Source: an uncultured Flavobacteriales bacterium | GTDB lineage: Bacteria; Bacteroidota; Bacteroidia; Flavobacteriales_D; Sanyastnellaceae | Length of the DNA stretch: 5,411 bases | Assembly: GCA_913057815.1 (NCBI GenBank) | Contig: CAJXOV010000194.1 | Location: 1-5,411, forward strand | Reading direction: 5' to 3' | In this document: in pieces, positions 1-5,363 of the stretch | Numbering within the stretch: the stretch's first letter is position 1 | Layout: each line of letters starts with the position of its first letter | The notes under the pieces: model-generated | The model's database searches: none | Told to the model about the DNA's origin: nothing | The model's input: only the letters and a program-made list of their open reading frames with translations | Position numbers and translations under genes: made by a program

Positions 1-38
1 TCTATTCGTCGGCAGCGTCAGATGTGTATAAGAGACAG
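1..38 (+). other. Nextera read-1 adapter remnant (sequencing artefact)
   Basis: Bases 6-19 (TCGTCGGCAGCGTC) are the Illumina Nextera read-1 overhang and bases 20-38 (AGATGTGTATAAGAGACAG) are the 19-bp Tn5 mosaic end. Bases 1-5 (TCTAT) would be the tail of the i5 index. This is library construct and not genome; biological sequence starts at 39. The match is exact over 33 bases to a construct known by heart, so the call is near certain. The only uncertainty is which i5 index was used. Confidence 0.98.
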
Positions 39-124
39 GTAGAGTCTCTGCTGATAAGATTGAAAAAACCTCATTCGAATTTAAATTTCCTACTCTGGAG
101 AAAGCACTTGAAGATTTACTTTAA
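39..124 (+). CDS. TIGR01777-family SDR epimerase/oxidoreductase, C-terminal fragment (5' cut by adapter)
   Basis: An open frame runs from the adapter junction (codons from 41) to TAA at 122-124 and encodes about 27 residues. It starts RVSADKIEKTSFEFKFPTLE and ends KALEDLL. This resembles the C-terminal DUF1731 tail of TIGR01777 proteins (the E. coli YfcH type), which typically reads like 'R-V-x-x-x-K-L-x-x-x-G-F-x-F-x-Y-P-x-L-E-x-A-L-x-D-L-L'. The family is extended short-chain dehydrogenase-like, NAD(P)-binding and cytosolic, and its substrate is generally unknown. The catalytic and Rossmann parts lie outside the window. The truncation is caused by the library adapter and does not show a broken gene. 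The cold-shock gene follows on the same strand after 71 bases. The identification rests on a short tail recognised from memory, so it is probable and not certain. Confidence 0.68.
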
Positions 125-141
125 ATAAATTTTTAGTGATT

Positions 142-174
142 TTGTTGTTTGTATTCATATCTCCACGACATTTG
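142..174 (+). promoter_or_regulatory. Possible Bacteroidota-type promoter for the cold-shock gene
   Basis: Bacteroidota primary sigma factors recognise roughly TTG (-33) and TAnnTTTG (-7). Here TTG at 142-144 is followed after 22 bases by GACATTTG at 167-174, which matches the -7 element except for its first base. This would put transcription start near 181 and leave a leader of about 15 bases before the ATG at 196. The motifs are short and the DNA is AT-rich, so chance matches are likely; this is a candidate only. Confidence 0.3.
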
Positions 175-195
175 CACAATAAATAAAATAATATT

Positions 196-387
196 ATGAG
201 TAACGGAACAGTAAAATTCTTCAACAATGCCAAAGGTTTTGGCTTCATCACTCCAGAAGACGGAGGTAAAGATGTATTCGTACACGCTAACAACTTAAAC
301 GGTGATATCACTGAAGGAGATAAAGTTAGCTTCGACATCGAAGAAAGCCCAAAAGGATTAAATGCAACTAACGTAAGCGTTCTATAA
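196..387 (+). CDS. Cold-shock domain protein (CspA family)
   Basis: This 63-residue protein is a single five-stranded OB-fold cold-shock domain that binds single-stranded RNA or DNA in the cytosol, typically as an RNA chaperone. It begins [10 protein letters not shown], the family's usual first strand (GxVKWFN in most phyla; the aromatic is Phe here). RNP1 is KGFGFI at residues 13-18 and RNP2 is VFVH at 27-30, followed by ANN in place of the commoner FS or AS. The tail [10 protein letters not shown] (51-60) is the typical last strand. The length is close to the usual 63-70. The start is fixed by an in-frame TAA at 184-186 with no other start between. There is no Shine-Dalgarno sequence, only an A/T-rich leader. 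It is probably monocistronic, with its own terminator just downstream. Whether it is cold-induced or constitutive cannot be told from the sequence. Confidence 0.97.
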   Translation: MSNGTVKFFNNAKGFGFITPEDGGKDVFVHANNLNGDITEGDKVSFDIEESPKGLNATNVSVL

Positions 388-415
388 GAATATATACAGT
401 AAGTTTTAAGACTTT

Positions 416-445
416 AAAGCCTCTCATTTATGAGAGGCTTTTTTT
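416..445 (+). terminator. Rho-independent terminator after the cold-shock gene
   Basis: A perfect 11-bp stem pairs 416-426 (AAAGCCTCTCA) with 431-441 (TGAGAGGCTTT) around the tetraloop TTTA (427-430). Seven T residues (439-445) close and follow the stem. It begins 28 bases after the cold-shock stop codon and 101 bases before the next start, so it should separate the two transcripts. On the opposite strand the tail is only TTTAAAG, so it is mainly unidirectional. Confidence 0.93.
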
Positions 446-546
446 ATGCACTATTATTTTCAAACTATAATTGCTATAAAGTAACTAAACACATCAGAAG
501 TTCGTCATGCTTTTAGAAATAATTTCATTTAATCAATTATCTATCT

Positions 547-1869
547 ATGAATACCCTTTCCGTTAAAAGTTCACTGCTAATTACTTTATTTATATTCACT
601 AGTCAGCTGCTATTGGCTCAGAACAGAATTATTTCAGGTGTAATTATAGATTCATCTGACAACAAGCCTATCCCCTTTTCTCATGTTGGAATTACAAATG
701 AAATAAATGGATCACTAGCCAATGAAAATGGTGAATTTCAGATTAATGTGAATGATGAAACTAAATCGATTTCCATCAATTCAATTGGCTACTTGACCAA
801 AGTTGTAGAAATAAGCGATAAAACTGAATTTCTCAGGATAGAACTAGATTTATGGGAAAACCAATTGACAGAAGCTATAGTCATGCCTAAAAGCGCATTG
901 GAATATGTGCAACAAGCTCTTCTAAAACACCAATCTAATATCACAAACCTACCGTTTAGCACTCAAGCTTATTTTTCCAGCAGTAACATTACCGAGCTTT
1001 CTCCAGATAGGAACATCAAGAAAAATGAAGCGGTGTTCAGAACGTATTATCCAAATTATTCTGACACAACTTTAACTAACGAGAGTCAACTCATACTCCA
1101 CAGGTTCTCAGACAATGGTGTAGAAGTAGATATGAGTATGATTGATAATAAGAAAGTCAAAAAGAAACTAAATAAACTCGAAAAGAAACAAGCCAAAAGA
1201 GATGAAAAAGAACTGAGCCAGACAGAATCAACAGAAACAGACGAAAATGAAGAAGAGGTAGAATCTAATCCATTCGCCTCTGGAATTGGACCAGACTATG
1301 TGCTTAACACATTTCAAAAGTTAGTTTCACTACCAATTTTTGATGAATACAATATGGAGAAAATAGAATTTACCTTAGGAAAACCTTCATTTGTAGATGA
1401 CAGAGAGTTGATTACTATACATTTCCACAATGACAAAAAGATCATGTTAATGTTCACTTATACAGGAACGTTATATCTCGATAGCGAAAGCATGGCTATT
1501 GTTTCACTGGATTACCATGAAGATGTAAATATACCTGGATTGATAAGGCCCATTATCAAAAGCAAAACAGGAATCAATATCACAGGTTTTGAAAATGATG
1601 TGAAAATCAACAACCAAATTCAAAACGAATTATGGTATCCTCAAAACATAGTCTACAACTCCAAGATTAAACTAAAAGACAAGATGGCATTTAAAGATGA
1701 TAAGCTTTTATACTTTTCAAGTAGCCATGTTTTCAATGTAGAGAGTATTGAAATTGAAAATCCGTATATCGTAGATGAAAGTTTTTTGTTCGATTCAACT
1801 AAATCATATGAGGAACAAGTAAATCCTATAAACGGATTAGACTGGAAACTTATAAACGTAATCAATTAG
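547..1869 (+). CDS. Secreted protein with CarboxypepD_reg-like N-terminal domain, rest uncharacterised
   Basis: This protein has 440 residues. Residues 1-24 form a signal peptide (Lys7, a hydrophobic run at 9-23, cleavage likely after LLLA). Residues about 28-100 match the CarboxypepD_reg-like beta-sandwich (PF13715 type) found in Bacteroidota surface proteins: ISGVIIDSSDNKPIPFSHV, then NGSLANENGEFQI, then SINSIGY. The stretch ENQLTEAIVMPKSALEYVQQ and the following LPFSTQAYFSS (residues about 104-145) recall the segment after this domain in the large DUF5686 outer-membrane proteins ('L-x-E-V-V-V ... A-L-x-x-I-x-x-N-Y ... F-Y'), but the protein is far shorter. Residues 201-240 are a Lys/Glu-rich low-complexity stretch, basic then acidic. 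Residues 241-440 look beta-rich (for example ITIHFHNDKKIMLMF, GTLYLD) and I do not recognise them. It has no lipobox and no T9SS sorting domain, so it is likely periplasmic or outer-membrane associated. The start is fixed by an in-frame TAA at 520-522. Confidence 0.85.
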   Translation: MNTLSVKSSLLITLFIFTSQLLLAQNRIISGVIIDSSDNKPIPFSHVGITNEINGSLANENGEFQINVNDETKSISINSIGYLTKVVEISDKTEFLRIELDLWENQLTEAIVMPKSALEYVQQALLKHQSNITNLPFSTQAYFSSSNITELSPDRNIKKNEAVFRTYYPNYSDTTLTNESQLILHRFSDNGVEVDMSMIDNKKVKKKLNKLEKKQAKRDEKELSQTESTETDENEEEVESNPFASGIGPDYVLNTFQKLVSLPIFDEYNMEKIEFTLGKPSFVDDRELITIHFHNDKKIMLMFTYTGTLYLDSESMAIVSLDYHEDVNIPGLIRPIIKSKTGINITGFENDVKINNQIQNELWYPQNIVYNSKIKLKDKMAFKDDKLLYFSSSHVFNVESIEIENPYIVDESFLFDSTKSYEEQVNPINGLDWKLINVIN

Positions 1870-1907
1870 CAGTTAGCGAATGCTAGTTTATCCTATTGCA
1901 AATTACC
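1870..1907. other. Short convergent intergenic gap, no clear terminator
   Basis: These 38 bases separate two gene ends that face each other. The only structure is TAGC (1874-1877) and GCTA (1882-1885) around GAAT, a 4-bp stem with no T run on either strand, too weak for an intrinsic terminator. The two transcripts therefore may overlap at their 3' ends, or may stop by a factor-dependent route. TTAGC is also repeated at 1866-1870 and 1873-1877. Confidence 0.5.
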
Positions 1908-2828
1908 CTATTTTTCTTCACTAAGCTCCTTAACGGATTGAAACCACCTCTCCCATTTTTCTGTGCTTAGGTCTATTTCATTCGGGTAAGGCCCTGAAAC
2001 AAATTGGATTCTTGATGTTTTCGTTTCTGAATCTTCTATAACTAAGATTTTCTCATTGAAATGAAAATTGTCATACATATAATCTACATGCATATACAAA
2101 TTCCCATACACATCAGAAATTGTTCCTGTAGCATTCACTGAGTTAGTACTCATATTTAAATAAGCTACAGAATCATCTTTCCATTCTGTTTCAAAAAATT
2201 CCTTTACATGAAATTTCACACCTAACTCTTTGGCATACTGAGTACTACTAATGGCCTCCCATACTTCTTTCTTTGATGCTTTAATCTCTGTCTCAAGAAA
2301 CACATAAGGAGTTGGCCCAACATTCTTAAGTTCTTGATCGGAAAGGAAGTCAACCTCACTTAGCCAAGCAGAACCATTCCCGCCATTCACGAAGCGATAA
2401 CCAACTACAGTATCTGTATCTATAACCACAGCTTGAATTACAATTATCAATTCTTTGATGTTATTATGACCCGAATGAATTCTAGCTACTTTAGGTAGAG
2501 TCATATCCAGGGGAATAGCATTTTCAACTTCTGCTGGGTCGAAATACATTAAGGAAGTTCCATTTTCAGTTTCTTCTTTTGTTGGTAGTCTATCATTGAC
2601 AACTGGTATTAAATTCAAACTTTGAATATCTGCAGGCGGAAATCCACCTAGATTATCAGGGCAAAACCAGCCACTGTAATAATGCGGATCTGCATTCTTT
2701 ATTTCAACAGACTCATGCACACTTTCAGTGATGTCATTTTCAATTTCTAAAACTTTCTCCTGTCCGCATGAATTAAAAAACAATACACTCATAATCACCA
2801 CTAACAAAACAACATTTCTCTTTAGCAT
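1908..2828 (-). CDS. Putative lipoprotein with SRPBCC/START-like C-terminal domain
   Basis: This protein has 306 residues. A type II signal peptide is visible: basic n-region (K3, R4), hydrophobic run 6-18 and a lipobox-like FNSC ending at Cys21, giving a lipid-anchored envelope protein. The mature part starts with an acidic stretch (residues 24-46, EKVLEIENDITESVHESVE). Residues about 49-165 form a domain I cannot name, with the conspicuous segments YYSGWFCPDNLGGFPPADIQ, VVNDRLPTKEETENGTSLMY, ELIIVIQAVV and GYRFVNGGNGSAW. Residues about 175-300 look like an SRPBCC (START/Bet v1-like) fold: YVFLETEIKASKKEVWEAIS is the typical first strand and helix, and WERWFQSVKELSEE the closing helix. Such folds hold hydrophobic ligands; no ligand is inferable here. 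The start is fixed by an in-frame stop at 2841-2843. The gene stands alone on its strand. The lipoprotein call is firm, the SRPBCC call moderate. Confidence 0.8.
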   Translation of the reverse strand: MLKRNVVLLVVIMSVLFFNSCGQEKVLEIENDITESVHESVEIKNADPHYYSGWFCPDNLGGFPPADIQSLNLIPVVNDRLPTKEETENGTSLMYFDPAEVENAIPLDMTLPKVARIHSGHNNIKELIIVIQAVVIDTDTVVGYRFVNGGNGSAWLSEVDFLSDQELKNVGPTPYVFLETEIKASKKEVWEAISSTQYAKELGVKFHVKEFFETEWKDDSVAYLNMSTNSVNATGTISDVYGNLYMHVDYMYDNFHFNEKILVIEDSETKTSRIQFVSGPYPNEIDLSTEKWERWFQSVKELSEEK

Positions 2829-2973
2829 TACTTTTTGGTTTTAGGTAAACTGAGGTTTTAAAGAAAATCAGAATACAGTTTTCATGAAATATCGGACTAT
2901 TAACCCCAGACTAATCTTTCACTTTGTAAAACAATGTAAACATTCAGTAAAATAATCAAATGTCAGATATGAA

Positions 2974-3006
2974 ATTGATTGGTTTACTCCTAACAAATCA
3001 ACCAAT
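2974..3006. repeat. Imperfect inverted repeat
   Basis: ATTGATTGGTTT (2974-2985) pairs with AAATCAACCAAT (2995-3006) across the 9-base spacer ACTCCTAAC. Ten of the 12 positions are Watson-Crick, one is a G-T wobble and one an A-C mismatch. There is no T run after either arm, so it is not an intrinsic terminator. It could be a protein-binding site or an RNA hairpin in a leader; AT-rich composition makes chance plausible. Confidence 0.4.
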
Positions 3007-3090
3007 ATTATAGCTAAACCACCTGACTAAGCGGTGCAATAACAAAAAGAGCAAATGTCAAAAATTATCAAAAAAAATCTAAGTCCGAGG

Positions 3091-3120
3091 TTTCATATAA
3101 GGGATGTGTCCTCATATTTG
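3091..3120 (+). promoter_or_regulatory. Possible promoter for the acetyltransferase gene
   Basis: CATATTTG at 3113-3120 matches the Bacteroidota -7 element TAnnTTTG except for its first base. A weak -33-like TTTC at 3091-3094 lies 18 bases upstream. Transcription would start near 3127, inside the palindrome at 3124-3136, leaving a leader of about 98 bases. The -33 match is poor, so confidence is low. Confidence 0.25.
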
Positions 3121-3123
3121 TCA

Positions 3124-3136
3124 CTCTAAATTAGAG
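3124..3136. repeat. Perfect 13-bp palindrome, possible operator
   Basis: CTCTAAATTAGAG reads the same on both strands apart from its central A (3130), with 6-bp arms CTCTAA and TTAGAG. It lies 4 bases after the -7-like CATATTTG and overlaps the start site predicted from it, which is where a dimeric repressor would act. No regulator gene is present in the window, and the site occurs once. Confidence 0.4.
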
Positions 3137-3224
3137 GGAATCTGAAAGGCAAGAGAGATGCATACTTAGTCTTACGCTCAACTAATTGAAGAATAAATAA
3201 TAAAAATCATCCTGTAAATAATTC

Positions 3225-3821
3225 ATGAGAAGAGCTGTAAAATCAGATAAAAAGCTAGTTGTTGACATCCTTTTGTCTGCCTTTATGGATATCACTGATG
3301 GAAATTCTCTCAATTACTTCATCCGCGGTGAGCACAATAGAGAAGAGCGCGCCAAACATCTTTTTAACTATTTATTTGATAGAAGTATAATTACAGGAGA
3401 AATATACATAGCAAGCAATGAAATGGGATGCATCCTGGTTGATAGATCTCCTAATAAGAAATACTCTTTGAAACTATTTTTAAAGAAACTCAAAACGGTT
3501 TACCACAGTATTGGCTTCCTTAATATTCCAAGAATCGTACAGCGCCAAAAACTCATAGATAGTTTTCATACTGACAAATTTCATGTTTATCCTTCAGCCA
3601 TGGCAGCTCACAGCAGTGTAAACGGAAAAGGAACATGCGTAAGAATGATCATGGAATTACTAAAAACCTATGACGATGAACCAATAACAATATATACTGA
3701 AACTACTACCGAAGAAAATCTAGCAATCTATAAAAAGTTTGGTTTTAATATAATTGGAGAATCTGAAAAACTAGGATTTAAAATTTTCTTTCTAGCCTTA
3801 CGATTAAACAAAAGTCAGTAG
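3225..3821 (+). CDS. GNAT-family N-acetyltransferase-like protein
   Basis: This protein has 198 residues and no signal peptide, so it is cytosolic. GNAT enzymes move an acetyl group from acetyl-CoA to an amine. The C-terminal third carries the family's signature: the loop NGKGTC (133-138) at the acetyl-CoA pyrophosphate site, an amphipathic helix (VRMIMELLKTY), and TETTTEENLAIYKKFGF (158-174), the classical 'T-x-x-x-N-x-x-x-Y-x-K-x-G-F' ending. The usual pyrophosphate motif is Q/R-x-x-G-x-G/A; here Asn133 replaces Q/R and Cys138 replaces the last G/A, so the motif is degenerate. The first 120 residues are divergent and include a Lys-rich helical stretch (about 77-90). The substrate is not inferable. 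The start is fixed by an in-frame TAA at 3219-3221, one codon before the ATG. The gene is divergent from the lipoprotein gene and convergent with the T9SS cargo gene, so it is probably transcribed alone. Confidence 0.85.
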   Translation: MRRAVKSDKKLVVDILLSAFMDITDGNSLNYFIRGEHNREERAKHLFNYLFDRSIITGEIYIASNEMGCILVDRSPNKKYSLKLFLKKLKTVYHSIGFLNIPRIVQRQKLIDSFHTDKFHVYPSAMAAHSSVNGKGTCVRMIMELLKTYDDEPITIYTETTTEENLAIYKKFGFNIIGESEKLGFKIFFLALRLNKSQ

Positions 3822-3908
3822 AATTCAACTTCGCTAGGTCTTTTTCATAGTGCATCTTAGCTGAAAAACGCAACCGACAACTAGCTCTTACACAAGGCTT
3901 CTATCGAA
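3822..3908. other. Convergent intergenic gap, no clear terminator
   Basis: These 87 bases lie between the stops of two convergent genes. A TTTTT run (3841-3845, + strand) follows CGCTAGGTC, but no G/C-rich hairpin precedes it; on the minus strand GCGTTTTTC is likewise not preceded by a stable stem. I see no other structure. Confidence 0.5.
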
Positions 3909-5276
3909 TTAATTCGTCTTCACCAACCGAATTACACTATTCTCTATTTTTAAATAATACACATTAGCTGAAAGACTAGAAATATCGATAACTTGACTTT
4001 TCTGAGTTACAACACCAGAAATAAGCTTTTCTCCTAATGAGTTAGATAGGCTATACGCTTGTTCCTCCGACCTAGCCACTTCTAATGTCACTAAATTAGA
4101 AGTTGGATTAGGAAAGATATTTATTCCAGAATTTTCTATTGACTGAATAGAATTTACTCCCGGATCCAATACAGTTATTTGTACTACTTCTGTTCCCTCA
4201 CTCCCTATCCAATCATTTTCATTAATATATCCTGTATTAAAAACTACTAAGTAAGGCTGTTCTCGAATATCACCGAAGTTTGGTGTCCAATTAAATGTCC
4301 CTACGACTTGATCCAGTTCATTAGAAACGTCAAAACTTGCCGCATTATAAATCTCGGCCAAAACCCCACCATAGGACAGAATTGTGGGATTCTGCATCAA
4401 GTCATCCGTAGCTACCGTAAACTCAATTTCTGTCCATGGGTACACTGAAATATCCTGTACAAATTCAGAAAACTCAGTTGGAATCTGAGAACATAAATTC
4501 ACCACAATAGTAAAATCTTTGACAATAAACCCAATTTCTACTCCTTGACTGTACTCAGTTATTTTTAAAGCGATATTATAAGACCCAGCTATAAGAGGGA
4601 TTTCCCAAAAGATAGTTCCGTCAGTATACAAATACATATCTCCATTATAAGTAAAGCCTGGAATTTGGTCTGGTAAACTCCATGAGTTAATATCAAGTCC
4701 ATCCAACCCTTTGCAAGGCACCAATTCATATCCTAGAGAATCTCCATCAATATCAAAAGCAGCTACATTATATGTCCAAGTGTCGTTTATACATGCAGCA
4801 GGAACATGAGTATTAAGAATAACTACAGAATTTTCATTGGTCGTTACGGCATCATTTGTAACCCTCAGCTTAGATTCAAAAAAGAAAGCCTGGTTGATAG
4901 ATTCCTCCATATTTAACACTCCTCCAGACCTATTTGGATCTTCAATCTGAATTAAAAACTCTCCAATATCTAAATAGGTATGAAAGGCTTTATATGTGTT
5001 ATACTTTATATTTCCTTCAGTATAAAAATCTACTCGCTCTATGCTATCCTGAGGTGAAAGCCAATTTTCATCACCAAATAAGATATTTAAATATGGCCTA
5101 TCAGCAGGTGCAGATGAGTCTGTTTGAGTATATACTATAACCTCGAATTCTTTGTTCTCCGGATTGTTTGGATACAACTTTTTATAAGTGATCTCACCAC
5201 TTAAGTTATGCGTAGCAAAACACATTAATGAACATCCAGTAATAAAAAGAAAAGTAAAGAATAATTTAAATCTCAT
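3909..5276 (-). CDS. Secreted T9SS cargo protein with Ig-like repeats and type A C-terminal sorting domain
   Basis: This protein has 455 residues. Residues 1-21 are a signal peptide (cleavage likely after CFA, before THNLSGEITY). ITGC at 12-15 also fits a lipobox, but hydrophobic residues continue after it. HNLSGEITYKKL (23-34) and the following AADR-like APADRPYLNILFGDE are the N-terminus seen in many Bacteroidota surface proteins that start 'ATHNxAGEITY'. Two Ig/cadherin-like motifs follow: FDIDGDSLGYELV (174-186) with GTIFWEIPLIAGSYNIALKI (220-239), then VVGTFNWTPNFGD (324-336). Residues 385-455 are a type A T9SS sorting domain: INIFPNPTSN, then YSLSNSLGEKLISG, then IDISSLSANVYYLKI and the basic end RLVKTN. 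The protein should cross the outer membrane by the type IX system and lose this domain to the sortase. No enzyme or glycan-binding domain is recognisable. The start is fixed by an in-frame stop at 5289-5291. Confidence 0.92.
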   Translation of the reverse strand: MRFKLFFTFLFITGCSLMCFATHNLSGEITYKKLYPNNPENKEFEVIVYTQTDSSAPADRPYLNILFGDENWLSPQDSIERVDFYTEGNIKYNTYKAFHTYLDIGEFLIQIEDPNRSGGVLNMEESINQAFFFESKLRVTNDAVTTNENSVVILNTHVPAACINDTWTYNVAAFDIDGDSLGYELVPCKGLDGLDINSWSLPDQIPGFTYNGDMYLYTDGTIFWEIPLIAGSYNIALKITEYSQGVEIGFIVKDFTIVVNLCSQIPTEFSEFVQDISVYPWTEIEFTVATDDLMQNPTILSYGGVLAEIYNAASFDVSNELDQVVGTFNWTPNFGDIREQPYLVVFNTGYINENDWIGSEGTEVVQITVLDPGVNSIQSIENSGINIFPNPTSNLVTLEVARSEEQAYSLSNSLGEKLISGVVTQKSQVIDISSLSANVYYLKIENSVIRLVKTN

Positions 5277-5363
5277 GGAAGCAAATGGTTAATTAATGGA
5301 TTTCAACGTTAGTAAATTTAATCCATATTATTTAAGAAAAAACCATACCTATGAGGCTCATGA
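5277..5363. other. Upstream region of the T9SS cargo gene, cut by adapter
   Basis: These 87 AT-rich bases precede the minus-strand start codon and probably hold its promoter. There is no Shine-Dalgarno sequence. On the minus strand TAAATTTA occurs about 45 bases upstream of the ATG and matches TAnnTTTG except for the last base, which is too weak to call. No gene is visible before the adapter. Confidence 0.4.

Larger units (their letters stand above)
2829..3224. other. 396-base divergent intergenic region with candidate regulatory sites
   Basis: This AT-rich region lies between two divergent genes and must carry promoters for both. No convincing open frame or RNA gene is visible. It holds an imperfect inverted repeat (2974-3006), three GTAAA words spaced 10 and 11 bases apart (starts 2926, 2936, 2947), a direct repeat TCATAT (3093 and 3112), a -7-like CATATTTG (3113-3120) and a perfect 13-bp palindrome (3124-3136). 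I found no good TAnnTTTG match on the minus strand for the lipoprotein gene. The length is generous for two simple promoters, so a regulator site or a small RNA is possible, but the sequence alone does not show either. Confidence 0.5.

Noticed and set aside
90..338. 82-codon open frame on the minus strand
   Set aside because: It is antisense to the cold-shock gene and its leader, and its translation shows no recognisable family; the cold-shock frame explains the region.
466..473. TATAATTG as a -7 promoter element for the 547-1869 gene
   Set aside because: It differs from TAnnTTTG at one base, but no TTG lies at the right distance upstream, where the terminator T run sits. A promoter must exist in 446-546 but I cannot place it.
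1141..1266. Lys/Glu-rich repeat as a tandem DNA repeat
   Set aside because: The stretch is A-rich because of Lys and Glu codons; no repeating DNA unit is visible, so it is low-complexity protein sequence and not a DNA repeat.
1653..1865. 70-codon open frame on the minus strand
   Set aside because: It lies wholly antisense within the end of the 547-1869 gene, with no recognisable family.
3020..3038. Hairpin from CACC and GGTG in the intergenic region
   Set aside because: Only 4 bp with a long loop and no extension; expected by chance.
4934..5140. 68-codon open frame on the plus strand
   Set aside because: It lies antisense within the T9SS cargo gene, whose frame has a signal peptide and sorting domain; this one has neither motif nor leader.
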